Assembly: GCF_014649815.1 (NCBI RefSeq)
Contig: NZ_BMTT01000003.1
Span: forward strand, 1 to 64,000
DNA length: 64,000 bases
Direction: 5' to 3'
DNA from: Streptomyces mutabilis
GTDB taxonomy: Bacteria > Actinomycetota > Actinomycetes > Streptomycetales > Streptomycetaceae
The notes below the pieces were generated by a model that made no database searches, was not told the DNA's origin, and worked only from the letters and a program-made list of their open reading frames with translations. Made by a program: the position numbers and the translations under genes. Positions 52,291-60,678 of the stretch are shown here, piece by piece (within the stretch, counting starts at the first letter, position 1; each line of letters starts with the position of its first letter).

Positions 52291-52930
52291 GGGCTCTTCG
52301 CCGGAGGTCGCCGCCGAGCAGCTGCATCGTGGTGGCGGCCAGGATGTGATCCGTGCCGATGGTCCACCCGCCCTTCCTGCGGACGGGCAGGCTCCCGAAG
52401 AACTGCTTGTTGAACGAGGATGCGGCCGGCTCACCCGGCATCACCGGTGCGACCGTACCGAAACGTTCGATGCCGCCCTCTCGGACGACCATCGCCGCGT
52501 CATGGGCGAGGTCCGTGAGGAACACGCTCGCAATGCCGTCCAGGTCGCGGACCGTCGCCGGGACGGCCGTAACGCCCTGTCCCCACAACAGCTTCTTGAC
52601 CCCGGCTTCGAACCCGTGGGCGCCGACCACCGCACTCGGTTTCCGCGACCTGCTGCGCTTGCGTGGAGGCACGACGGCACCGTCTGCGTCGTACAGGACA
52701 CCGGTCATGCCTCGGAACGTCGGGCTGTGGTCGTACCACTTGCTCCCCACCTCGAGCTCGACGTTCCGGTCGATCGCCGAGAGAAGGTCCCCGGAATTCA
52801 GCTTCTTCCGGGCCTCGGCCGCCACCCTCCTCGCGCCGTCGATGATCTCCATCAGCACCGTCCGCGTCACCGACGCGGCGGCCCACGCGGCCGACCGGGA
52901 GACAGGCATCGGGGCCACGTCCCTGAACAC
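52205..52930 (-). CDS. Orphan 241-residue protein
   Basis: A well-behaved minus-strand frame with natural composition but no family I recognise. It reads LNSGDLLSAIDRNVELEVGS, KWYDHSPTFRGMTGVLYDAD, a basic insert PPRKRSRSRKP, VGAHGFEAGVKKLLWGQGVT, IASVFLTDLAHDAAMVVREG, PVMPGEPAASSFNKQFFGSL and KGGWTIGTDHILAATTMQLL. It lacks signal peptide or membrane helices. GTG 52930 is the longest start; ATG 52852 (MEIIDGARRV) is plausible, since the earlier residues are less natural. The last 86 bp overlap the methyltransferase end, so the extreme C-terminus is uncertain. Confidence 0.6.
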   Translation of the reverse strand: MFRDVAPMPVSRSAAWAAASVTRTVLMEIIDGARRVAAEARKKLNSGDLLSAIDRNVELEVGSKWYDHSPTFRGMTGVLYDADGAVVPPRKRSRSRKPSAVVGAHGFEAGVKKLLWGQGVTAVPATVRDLDGIASVFLTDLAHDAAMVVREGGIERFGTVAPVMPGEPAASSFNKQFFGSLPVRRKGGWTIGTDHILAATTMQLLGGDLRRRALTEAREATGPRPLPAAVGRMRPGPSGGR

Positions 52931-53376
52931 CGCCTAGATGAGACGTGGTCCGAACGGGGAGACAACCATGGCCGAGGCGGATTCGACATCACTGCGCTCG
53001 GGGCGTGCGGGCTTCGTCATCGAAGGAAACGCTCCCTTGCTGTCGGATTGGCCGGAGGCCCACACTTCGCCACGCGAACCCGCTGAGGCCTCGAGTTGGT
53101 GGCCGAGCGGATCGCCGACGGCACCATGGGCTACAACGCGGTGCTGGTCGCGCTCGCCCTGTGCGAGGTGTTCCTGCCGGCGGCGCCGACCACGCTGTTC
53201 TACGCCCTGCGGCGCACAGCGAGCGGCGGAGCACGGGAGGTCGACGCGCACGAGGGCACAGCGGCACCGAGGACGACTCAAAATGCCGGATGTGGGAACC
53301 GGGAGGGAAGCCCTGACGCACGAGGGCGACGTCGGGTGGCCGGACGCATGGTTCCCTCAGCGGAAGGAAGACCACG
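52931..53376. other. Intergenic stretch, no gene supported
   Basis: This 446-bp stretch lies between the divergent orphan gene and the SRPBCC gene. A plus-strand frame contains a hydrophobic AVLVALALCEVFLPAAPTTL, but with no ribosome binding site and no continuation. The right end holds GGAAGGAAG, the ribosome binding site for ATG 53377. Confidence 0.4.
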
Positions 53377-53997
53377 ATGGCGCAGCAGAAAGACGGTCTT
53401 CGGGCCGCACCGAGGACACCGGGGACGCGCACCGGCGGTGACGGGGGCACGCGCCGTCGTCCGCTGCGCGAGCGGCACGTCGACCAGACGGTCGAGGTGG
53501 CGGTGCCGGTACGGACGGCGTACAACCAGTGGACGCAGTTCAAGTCCTTCCCGCGGTTCTCGGCCGTGGTCCGCGACGTCGAGCAGGTCCGGCCCACCGT
53601 GACCGCCTGGACCATCGGCTACGGACGCCTGCACCGCCGCTTCGCGGTCGAGATTCTGGAGCAGGACCCCGACGCCTACCTGGCCTGGCGCGGCCTGGAG
53701 CAGCGGCCGTGGCACCGGGGCGAGGTCGAGTTCAGGCCGACGGGGTTCGCCGGCACCGCGATCACCGTCCGGATGCGTCTGGAACCGCGAGGAGCCGCGA
53801 AAATCCTCACCCGTTCGTCCTGGGCCGCCCGGCTGACCACCCGACTGGTGCACGGCGAGCTCATGAGGTTCAAGGAGTTCATGGAGGGGCTGGGGCAAGA
53901 GGGCGGCGCCTGGCGCGGCACCATCCGCAACGGCCGGGTGCAACACGATCGACCGGAACCGCCCAGGAGCCGGGTGGCCCAGTGGCCCGTCGGCTGA
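53377..53997 (+). CDS. SRPBCC (polyketide cyclase/dehydrase-like) protein
   Basis: A 206-residue protein with a START/SRPBCC ligand-binding fold. A basic, disordered N-terminus precedes QTVEVAVPVRTAYNQWTQFK, SFPRFSAVVRDVEQVRPTVT, LAWRGLEQRPWHRGEVEFRP and TAITVRMRLEPRGA, which match the YndB/polyketide-cyclase 2 pattern of membrane-protein-like COG5637 members often found in stress islands. The C-terminal helix is LVHGELMRFKEFMEGLG. It lies 36 bp before the FdhF-like oxidoreductase on the same strand and is probably cotranscribed. Ligand unknown. Confidence 0.85.
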   Translation: MAQQKDGLRAAPRTPGTRTGGDGGTRRRPLRERHVDQTVEVAVPVRTAYNQWTQFKSFPRFSAVVRDVEQVRPTVTAWTIGYGRLHRRFAVEILEQDPDAYLAWRGLEQRPWHRGEVEFRPTGFAGTAITVRMRLEPRGAAKILTRSSWAARLTTRLVHGELMRFKEFMEGLGQEGGAWRGTIRNGRVQHDRPEPPRSRVAQWPVG

Positions 53998-54033
53998 CCG
54001 GAGGGCCGGACACGGCGAGAGAAAGGCGAGCAC

Positions 54034-56346
54034 ATGCAGAACCCGCCCGGTGAGGAGTCGGAGACCAGCCTCTCCGTGACACCGCCGAAGAAGTGGGCGG
54101 CCGGAGTCCCCGCGGTCGTGCACGCGCTGGAGTACTCCTTGGAGCAGACGTCCCCGCGCAGGACCGGGGTGGACCTGCTGACCATGAACCAGGTGGGCGG
54201 AATCGACTGTCCCGGCTGCGCGTGGGCGGACCCGGCGCCGGGCCGGCGCCACCGCAATGAGTACTGTGAGAACGGTGCCAAGCACATCAACGACGAGGCC
54301 ACCACGCGGCGGGTGACCGCCGGCTTCTTCCGCGAGCACAGCGTCGCCGACCTCGCCGGCCGCTCCGACATGTGGCTCAACCAGCAGGGCCGGCTGACCG
54401 AACCGATGATCAAACGGCCGGGCTCCGCGCACTACGAGCCCATCACTTGGAACGACGCCCTGGGAGTCCTCGCGGGCGAGCTCAATTCGCTGGCCTCGCC
54501 CGACGAGGCCGTGTTCTACACCTCGGGTCGCGCCAGCAACGAGGCCGCCTTCGTCCTCCAGCTCTTCGCCCGCTCCTTCGGCACCAACAACCTGCCCGAC
54601 TGCAGCAACATGTGCCACGAATCCAGCGGCTTCGCCTTGAGCGAGACCCTGGGGACCGGCAAGGGCACCGTCAGCCTCGACGACCTCCACCACGCCGATC
54701 TGATCTTCCTGGTCGGGCAGAACCCGGGCAGCAACCACCCGCGCCAGCTCAGCGCGCTGGAGGAGGCCAAGCGGGGCGGCGCCCGGATCGTGGCCGTGAA
54801 CCCGCTTCCGGAGGCCGGGCTGCGGCGCTTCAAGAACCCGCAGCAGCCGCGCGGGATCGTCGGACGCGGCACCCAGATCGCCGACCGCTTCCTGCACATC
54901 AAGCCCGGCGGCGACCTCGCCCTGTTCCAGGCCCTCAACCGCCTGCTGCTGGAGGCCGAGGACGCCCGGCCCGGCACCGTCCTGGACCACGACTTCATCG
55001 ACGCCCACACCACCGGCTTCGAGGAGTTCGCCCAGCACGCCCGCAGGGTGCACTGGGACGACGTGTGCACAGCGACCGGACTGACCCGTGAGGAGATCGA
55101 GAAGGTACGCGACGAGGTCCTCGAGAGCAAGCGCGTCATCGTCTGCTGGGCGATGGGCATCACCCAGCACAAGCACGGCGTGCCCACCGTCCGGGAGATC
55201 GTCAACTTCCTGATGCTCCGCGGCAACCTGGGACGCGCCGGCACCGGCGCCTGCCCGGTGCGCGGCCACAGCAACGTCCAGGGTGACCGCACCATGGGCA
55301 TCTGGGAGCAGATGCCGGACACCTTCCTCGACGCCCTGCAGACAGAGTTCGGCTTCGACCCGCCGCGTGCCCACGGCCTGGACTCGGTGGACTCGATCAA
55401 GGCGATGCGCGAGGGCCGCGTCAGGGTCTTCCTCGCCCTGGCCGGCAACTTCGTCCGGGCCGCTCCCGACAGCGACGTCACCGAGGAGGCGATGCGCTCG
55501 TGCCGGCTGACCGCCCACATCTCCACCAAGCTCAACCGCTCGCACACCGTCTGCGGTGACACCGCGCTGATCCTGCCGACCCTGGGACGCACCGAACGCG
55601 ACGTCCAGGCCGACGGCGAGCAGTTCGTCACCGTCGAGAACTCCATGAGCGAGGTGCACACCTCCCGGGGCCGCCTCGAACCGGCCTCCCCGATGCTCCT
55701 CAGCGAGATCGCGATTCTGTGCCGGCTCGCCCGGCACACCCTGGGCGACAAGGCGGGCATCCCCTGGGAGAAGTTCGAAGGCGATTACAACACCATCCGC
55801 GACCGCATCTCCCGCATCGTGCCGGGCTTCCACGACTTCAACGCACGCGTGACCCGGCCCGGGGGCTTCCTGCTGCCCAACCCGGTCAACGAGGGCGTCT
55901 TCAACAACAAGGTCGGCAAGGCCCTGTTCACTCGCAACGAGAGCGTGGTCCCCCGGGCGCCCGAGGGCCATCTGCTGCTGCAGACACTGCGCTCGCACGA
56001 CCAGTGGAACACCGTCCCCTACACCGACAACGACCGCTACCGCGGCATCCACGGCAGCCGCCGCGTCGTACTCGTCAACCCGGCCGACATCAGCGCACTC
56101 GGCCTCGCCCAGGGTGATCACGTCGATCTGGTGAGTGTGTGGTCGGACGGCACCGAGCGCCGGGCCGAGAACTTCCAGGTCGTCTCCTACCCGGCTGCCA
56201 AGGGCTCAGCCGCCGCCTACTATCCCGAGACCAACGTCCTGGTACCGCTGGACAGCGTTGCGGACGTCAGCAATCAGCCCACGTCGAAGGGCATCGTCGT
56301 CCGCCTCGAACCCGTCCTCGATCGGACGCACCCCTCACCCGCCTGA
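54034..56346 (+). CDS. FdhF/YdeP-family molybdopterin oxidoreductase
   Basis: A 770-residue molybdopterin-guanine-dinucleotide enzyme of the YdeP/formate dehydrogenase alpha-like family. GGIDCPGCAWADP (Cys59/Cys62) near the N-terminus is the reduced cysteine cluster of this subgroup. The candidate Mo ligand Cys194 followed by His195 is in DCSNMCHESSGFALSE. MGD-binding segments are FLVGQNPGSNHPRQLSALE and GACPVRGHSNVQGDRTMGIW, and the C-terminal cap has RGIHGSRRVVLVNPADISAL and GLAQGDHVDLVSVWSDG. No beta or gamma subunits or FdhD are nearby. YdeP relatives are linked to acid resistance, but the true substrate is unknown. Confidence 0.93.
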   Translation: MQNPPGEESETSLSVTPPKKWAAGVPAVVHALEYSLEQTSPRRTGVDLLTMNQVGGIDCPGCAWADPAPGRRHRNEYCENGAKHINDEATTRRVTAGFFREHSVADLAGRSDMWLNQQGRLTEPMIKRPGSAHYEPITWNDALGVLAGELNSLASPDEAVFYTSGRASNEAAFVLQLFARSFGTNNLPDCSNMCHESSGFALSETLGTGKGTVSLDDLHHADLIFLVGQNPGSNHPRQLSALEEAKRGGARIVAVNPLPEAGLRRFKNPQQPRGIVGRGTQIADRFLHIKPGGDLALFQALNRLLLEAEDARPGTVLDHDFIDAHTTGFEEFAQHARRVHWDDVCTATGLTREEIEKVRDEVLESKRVIVCWAMGITQHKHGVPTVREIVNFLMLRGNLGRAGTGACPVRGHSNVQGDRTMGIWEQMPDTFLDALQTEFGFDPPRAHGLDSVDSIKAMREGRVRVFLALAGNFVRAAPDSDVTEEAMRSCRLTAHISTKLNRSHTVCGDTALILPTLGRTERDVQADGEQFVTVENSMSEVHTSRGRLEPASPMLLSEIAILCRLARHTLGDKAGIPWEKFEGDYNTIRDRISRIVPGFHDFNARVTRPGGFLLPNPVNEGVFNNKVGKALFTRNESVVPRAPEGHLLLQTLRSHDQWNTVPYTDNDRYRGIHGSRRVVLVNPADISALGLAQGDHVDLVSVWSDGTERRAENFQVVSYPAAKGSAAAYYPETNVLVPLDSVADVSNQPTSKGIVVRLEPVLDRTHPSPA

Positions 56347-56367
56347 CCTGCGCGGTACGGCCCCAAG

Positions 56368-56392
56368 GGGGCCCGCGACGGCGGCGGGCCCC
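56368..56392 (+). terminator. GC-rich hairpin after the FdhF-like gene
   Basis: A perfect 9-bp stem (GGGGCCCGC at 56368-56376 pairing with 56384-56392) with a 7-nt loop starts 22 nt after the stop codon. No T-run follows. It probably ends the SRPBCC-fdhF transcript. Confidence 0.5.
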
Positions 56393-56581
56393 GTCGTGTG
56401 CTCCGGGCCGGCCGCCGAGCTTCGCCGAGCCGAGCGGCCCCAGCCCCCCGTTGCACGACAGGGTCCAAGCCACTCGGTCCGGACGCCTTCGACGGGGATC
56501 CCGACTCCGCGGATCGGCCGAACTCGGCACTGGGGAAGGCACCTCCGGGTACCCAGGCGTTACCTGAAGTCAGGAGCGACC

Positions 56582-57271
56582 ATGACCGTCTCGATCACCC
56601 GCCTCGATTCCGCAGCGCTGGGAGGCAGCGGCAGTATCCTGATGCGCCAGCGCAGGGACCACGCCCGGCTCGACACGATGATGAACCGCTGGCTGGCCGG
56701 CGGTGCGGACGAAGAGCTCGACGTCCTGTGGCAGGACATCGTCCAACTGGTGTTCAGCCACGCCTTCGCGGAGGAGACGGTCCTGTGGCCCGTCCTGCGC
56801 CGTGTGGCTCCCCACGGCGAGGAGCTCACCGCTCGCGTGGAGGACGAGCACCAGGCGATCAACGAACTGATCGCGCGGGTCGAGAAGTCACCCGACGACC
56901 CCCGGCGTACCTCGTGGATCCAGCAGGCGTTCACCCTCATCCGCCAGGACATCAGAGACGAGGAGGACGAGCTGCTGCCTCATCTTCGGGACGCGTTCAG
57001 CGATCGCCGGTTGCGGCGGATCGGCGTGGCGTGGGAGACGGTGCGGGCGACCGCTCCGACCCGCCCCCACCCCGGCGTCCCACGTCGCCCGCCGGGCAAC
57101 GCTCTGCGAGGTGTCCCCCTCAGCGCATTCGACCGGCTGCGTGACGTCGCGCCGGTCAGCGGCCCCGCCGCCCGCCGGGCCTTCTTGGTGGCCGTGGGCG
57201 CCGCCGGGGCTGCGGCCGTCATCATCCGCGTGGTCCGTGCCACCCGTCGTCCGGGGCGCGGCGACACCTGA
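56582..57271 (+). CDS. Hemerythrin-like protein with C-terminal membrane anchor
   Basis: A 229-residue protein. The first about 150 residues form a hemerythrin HHE four-helix domain, an O2/NO- or iron-binding fold: QRRDHARLDTMM, LVFSHAFAEETVLWPVL, VEDEHQAINELIARVE and IRDEEDELLPHLRDAF. One typical helix-4 His is replaced by Glu/Asp, so the iron site may differ from canonical hemerythrin. A Pro/Arg linker leads to RAFLVAVGAAGAAAVIIRVV, a C-terminal membrane helix with a basic tail. AGGAGCG precedes ATG 56582. It converges on the phospholipase D-like gene with a terminator between. Confidence 0.87.
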   Translation: MTVSITRLDSAALGGSGSILMRQRRDHARLDTMMNRWLAGGADEELDVLWQDIVQLVFSHAFAEETVLWPVLRRVAPHGEELTARVEDEHQAINELIARVEKSPDDPRRTSWIQQAFTLIRQDIRDEEDELLPHLRDAFSDRRLRRIGVAWETVRATAPTRPHPGVPRRPPGNALRGVPLSAFDRLRDVAPVSGPAARRAFLVAVGAAGAAAVIIRVVRATRRPGRGDT

Positions 57272-57292
57272 CAACGGCGGACAGGCGGCCGC

Positions 57293-57324
57293 GGTCGGAC
57301 CCGGCCGAGAGCCGGGAGCCGACC
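57293..57324. terminator. Bidirectional terminator hairpin between convergent genes
   Basis: GGTCGG-A-CCCGGC (57293-57305) pairs with GCCGGG-AG-CCGACC (57311-57324) around a 5-nt loop, 12 bp with a small internal bulge. It lies between two convergent stops and could serve both strands. Confidence 0.5.
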
Positions 57325-57406
57325 CCGCGACGATGCACCCGCGGACGGACCGCCCTGCGTAAGCCCCGCCGACCGCGGTCGTCGTGTCCGTTCTGCCGGT
57401 GGCTCG

Positions 57407-58621
57407 TCACAGGTAGCGGCGAATGGGCTGGACAGCATACTCGCGGGTGCGTTGGAGGAGGGAGCGTTTTCTCCAACGGCCGGCCTGCATGGATCGGCTC
57501 GCCGCCGTGTCGGCGTCGAAGTGGGCGTCGAGGGTCGCGGTGAACTCCTCGTCCAGGACGGCGAGCATGACTTCCTCGTCATGGGCGAGAGAGCGCCGGT
57601 TGAAGTTGGTCGAGCCGACGAGAGCGGCCGTGCGGTCCACGGTGATGACCTTGGTGTGCATCATTGTCGGCTGGTACTGGTGGAGTTTCACACCACACGC
57701 GAGCAGGGTCTCGTAATGGTGCTGCCCGGCCAGCTGGCAGACCCGCTTGTCGGTGTGCGGTCCGGGCAACAGGATCTCCACCTCGACGCCTCGCCGTGCG
57801 GCGGCACACAGCAGCTCGACGAAGTAGGCGTCCGGGGAGAAGTAGGCGGTGGCCAGCCGAAAGCGTTCCTCGGCCGACTCGATCATTACCCGGATCAGGG
57901 TCTGCATGTCCTGCCAGCCGAAACTGGCCGAGCCGCGCACCACCTGCACCACGGCATCGCCCTGCGGGTGGTGGCCGGTGAACCGGTCGCGGTCGTCGAA
58001 GAGCTCGTCGTGGCACTCGGCCCAGTTCTGCGCGAACGCGGCCGCGATGCCGTCCACGGCCGGCCCGCGCACCTGCACGTGGGTGTCCCGCCACTCGCGC
58101 GGATTGCGGGCGTCCCCGCACCACTCCTCGGCGATGCCGACGCCCCCGGTGAAAGCCACCTGCTCGTCCACGACGAGCACCTTGCGGTGGCAGCGGTGAT
58201 TCTGCTTGAGGGGCGAGAGGTACAGCGGCTTGCGGAACCAGGCCACCTGTACGCCTGCCCGGTCCATCTCATCCAGCAGGTCCTTGTCGATCAGCCGGCT
58301 GCCGAAGCCGTCCAGCAGCAGTCGCACCCTGACCCCGTCCCGGGCCCGTTGTGCCAGTGCATGCGCGAATTCGCGGGCTATGGCACCTTTCCAGTAGACG
58401 AAGGTCATCATGTCGACCGTGTGCTCGGCGGAGCGGATGGTGTCGAGCATGGCCGGGAAGATCTCGTCGCCGTTGCGGAGGGCGACCAGCGCGTTCCCTT
58501 CGGTGGCCGCGATGCCGATCAGACGCTCCAGCCGGCGCCGTATCCGTACGGCCCGCTCACCGAAGGCCCCTCCACCGGGCGTGCCCTCCACGGTATCCGG
58601 TATGTGCTGGGTGTCGGTCAC
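57407..58621 (-). CDS. Phospholipase D-like/cardiolipin synthase-type enzyme
   Basis: A 404-residue PLD-superfamily protein with two HKD motifs: CHRKVLVVDEQVAFTGG and MMHTKVITVDRTAALVGSTN. Other family segments are HTVDMMTFVYWKGAIAREFA, VRVRLLLDGFGSRLIDKDLL, WRDTHVQVRGPAVDGIAAAF and RLATAYFSPDAYFVELL. Cardiolipin synthases of this type transfer phosphatidyl groups to phosphatidylglycerol at the membrane. N-terminal membrane helices are absent, so it is probably a peripheral, ClsB-like enzyme. GTG 58621 is preceded by AAGGAG at 5 nt. It is transcribed alone. Confidence 0.92.
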   Translation of the reverse strand: MTDTQHIPDTVEGTPGGGAFGERAVRIRRRLERLIGIAATEGNALVALRNGDEIFPAMLDTIRSAEHTVDMMTFVYWKGAIAREFAHALAQRARDGVRVRLLLDGFGSRLIDKDLLDEMDRAGVQVAWFRKPLYLSPLKQNHRCHRKVLVVDEQVAFTGGVGIAEEWCGDARNPREWRDTHVQVRGPAVDGIAAAFAQNWAECHDELFDDRDRFTGHHPQGDAVVQVVRGSASFGWQDMQTLIRVMIESAEERFRLATAYFSPDAYFVELLCAAARRGVEVEILLPGPHTDKRVCQLAGQHHYETLLACGVKLHQYQPTMMHTKVITVDRTAALVGSTNFNRRSLAHDEEVMLAVLDEEFTATLDAHFDADTAASRSMQAGRWRKRSLLQRTREYAVQPIRRYL

Positions 58622-58975
58622 TGTGCTCCTTCCGGGCCCGCCGAGAGGCGGAAGCACCTGCCGGGACATTCCGTCACCGGCTCGGGCCGCCGTCGTGCAC
58701 GGCGACTTCAGCGACGGGCGCCCGATGGCTGGGCCGCGGCCGACGACGTACGGCACGGTAGCCGTTCGCCGGGGACATGGCGCGGCCGGCCCGCACCGTG
58801 CGAGCGGTCACGAGCAGGTGGAGGAGGTCGCAGTCGGCGGTTTGCGACCTCCTCCACCTGCTAAATGTCACGCCTCGTGGCGCGAGGAGTCACCGCAGTA
58901 CCAGGCCTGCACTACGGACGTCACCGGTCACTGACCACGTGGTTGATCACTACCGTGCTCTCGGCGAAGCGTGGG
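58622..58975. other. Intergenic stretch containing a large hairpin
   Basis: This 354-bp stretch lies between two minus-strand genes. Its main content is the 20-bp perfect hairpin at 58813-58862. The rest should hold the promoter of the phospholipase D-like gene near 58630-58700. No gene is supported. Confidence 0.45.
58813..58862 (-). terminator. Perfect 20-bp inverted repeat
   Basis: The arm at 58813-58832 (AGCAGGTGGAGGAGGTCGCA) pairs without mismatch with 58843-58862 around a 10-nt loop. It lies 114 bp after the end of the hemerythrin-like gene at 58976-59473 and before the next minus-strand gene, so a terminator for the former is the simplest reading. The stem is unusually long and purine-strand biased. 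Confidence 0.6.
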
Positions 58976-59473
58976 TCAGTCGTCGGCGGCGGTGACCAGC
59001 TTGCGCACGTTCTCGACACTGCCGCAGCCGGACTCCAGATACTGCGCGCGCGCCTTCTGGAACTTCTGCCCCAGTTCACTGCGGCGGTCATCGGTGACGT
59101 TCTCCCGGGCATCGTTGAGAAGTGTGCGTTCCTCCTCGTCCGCGTGGTGGTTGACCGCCGTGACCAGCTCTTCGAGCCTGTCCTCCCACTTGTCGGAAGC
59201 GGTGTCCTCCACCTCCAGCAGTGCCAGCAGCGCTTCATTGGCTTCGTGGTGCTCGTGGACGCTGTGGTCGACATCCTCGCCCTCGACGTTCTTGTACCGA
59301 CGCAGGGCGGGGTAGACCTCGTCCTCCTCTGCCGAGGCGTGCGCGATGAGCAAGTCCGCGAACTCCTCCAGGGCCGCGGCGCGGTCCGCTTCGACGTTGC
59401 GCATGGTGCGGAAGAGTTCCTCCATGCGGCGGTGGTCCTGCAGGATGAGCTCGACGACATCGGTGGACGGCAC
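58976..59473 (-). CDS. Hemerythrin HHE cation-binding domain protein
   Basis: A 165-residue hemerythrin-like protein with the full set of likely iron ligands: VVELILQDHRRMEELFRTMR, LLIAHASAEEDEVYPALRR, VDHSVHEHHEANEALLALLE and LVTAVNHHADEEERTLLND. The C-terminal helix (RRSELGQKFQKARAQYLES) follows. Family members carry a non-heme diiron site and handle O2, NO or iron stress. GTG 59473 has AAGGAG at about 8 nt. It is divergently unrelated in sequence to the membrane-anchored member at 56582, giving two hemerythrins within 3 kb. Confidence 0.92.
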   Translation of the reverse strand: MPSTDVVELILQDHRRMEELFRTMRNVEADRAAALEEFADLLIAHASAEEDEVYPALRRYKNVEGEDVDHSVHEHHEANEALLALLEVEDTASDKWEDRLEELVTAVNHHADEEERTLLNDARENVTDDRRSELGQKFQKARAQYLESGCGSVENVRKLVTAADD

Positions 59474-59670
59474 AGGGTCTCTCCTTGCTGCGTGTGACGG
59501 TGATCCGGTCTCGCGGATACCCGCGGTTCCGTGGATGAGGCTCGGCGGCTGGTTCTCATTCGCTGTCCGCGTGCACGGTGTGGCTTCCGGGGCAAGGCAA
59601 CGGTGACAGGCGGGTACCGCTGACGACCGACGGTTCTCGGCGCGGTGCTCGCTCACCGCCGACGCCCGCG

Positions 59671-60093
59671 TCAGTCGGAGTCGGACGAGGTGGCCGGCGG
59701 ACTGAAGCAGGCGGTCACCGACTTGCCGTGAGGACACGGACGCACCTCCCACGCATCGGCCAGGGCGTCGACGAGAAACATGCCGCGTCCGCCGATGCGG
59801 TCGCCGCTGGGCTCGCGGGGCCTGGGCGGGGCGACGCTGTCGTCGTGCACGGTGATGTGCAGGCACCGACCATCCCAAACCATGACGAGACGGGCGGTGG
59901 AGTGGGCGTGGATGTGAGCGTTGGTGACCAGTTCGGAGACGGTCAGCAGGACGTCATCCACCGTCCGCGAGACGCTGTCCGTCCAGCCGAGAGCCTCCAG
60001 ATGCCTGCGTGCCCAGTCGCGTGCCGCCTTCGGCTCGGTCTTCATGGGCAGCGAGCGCGCCCAGCCCACCGCCCGCACTGACGACTCGTCCAC
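59671..60093 (-). CDS. ATP-binding RsbW-like anti-sigma/regulatory kinase
   Basis: A 140-residue HATPase_c-2 (GHKL) protein of the RsbW/SpoIIAB-like family very abundant in streptomycetes. It has N-box DVLLTVSELVTNAHIHAHST, the G1 Asp in LHITVHDDSVAPPRPREPSG and GGRGMFLVDALADAWEVRP, and lacks a phosphoacceptor. Such proteins bind and phosphorylate anti-sigma antagonists or act as free-standing regulators. GGGAGGG precedes GTG 60093. A PP2C phosphatase of the opposing type is at 41939, though not adjacent. Its sigma partner is not in the window. Confidence 0.9.
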   Translation of the reverse strand: MDESSVRAVGWARSLPMKTEPKAARDWARRHLEALGWTDSVSRTVDDVLLTVSELVTNAHIHAHSTARLVMVWDGRCLHITVHDDSVAPPRPREPSGDRIGGRGMFLVDALADAWEVRPCPHGKSVTACFSPPATSSDSD

Positions 60094-60678
60094 TGTGATC
60101 CCTCCCTGCCCGCGCTCGCCTCGTCATCACCCCGATGGGCAGGCTTGACACCCCGACCACCCTTGAAGGGCTGACCTCGGAAAGCACAGACGGCTGCCAC
60201 GCCTTCGTACCGGGTCCTGCCGCCACTCCTTCCCCCGTTCGACGGCGGCATGGCCGGTGCAGGGCCCCACGCGTCGGTGCATGGGCGGGGTGCGGAGACG
60301 GGGGCGTCGGCCTCCGCCGAGGTGCGCTGCCGGGCGACATCTCCTTCGTGGCGCACGGTCCCGCCTTCGGCCAGGGGTATCGGCGATGCTCTGGCCGCAC
60401 ATCACCACCGACCGACCTACAGAGGTTCTCCGACTGCCCCGGCCGGGCTTCGCCCATCCGGCTCGGTACCGAGGACGGGGGGAGCGGCCCGCGATCACTG
60501 GTCCGCCGCCGTGAACGACTCGGGTACCCGAAGGGATGAACGCTGATCGAACTGCGTCTGCCGTCCGGATCGGTACCCCACACTGCGACTTGCGTGTCCA
60601 CGTCCGCGCTCTCCGGCAGGCCCGGGCGCCCATGTGGTGACGTGACCTCGTGAGAGCACGAGGAGACGGAAGGGGGGA
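60094..60678. other. 585-bp stretch without a supported gene
   Basis: It separates the divergent RsbW-like and channel genes. Open frames on both strands are Arg/Pro/Gly-rich, lack ribosome binding sites and show no family resemblance. The last 20 bp hold the AAGGGGGG site for ATG 60679. Promoters for both neighbours should lie here. Confidence 0.4.
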
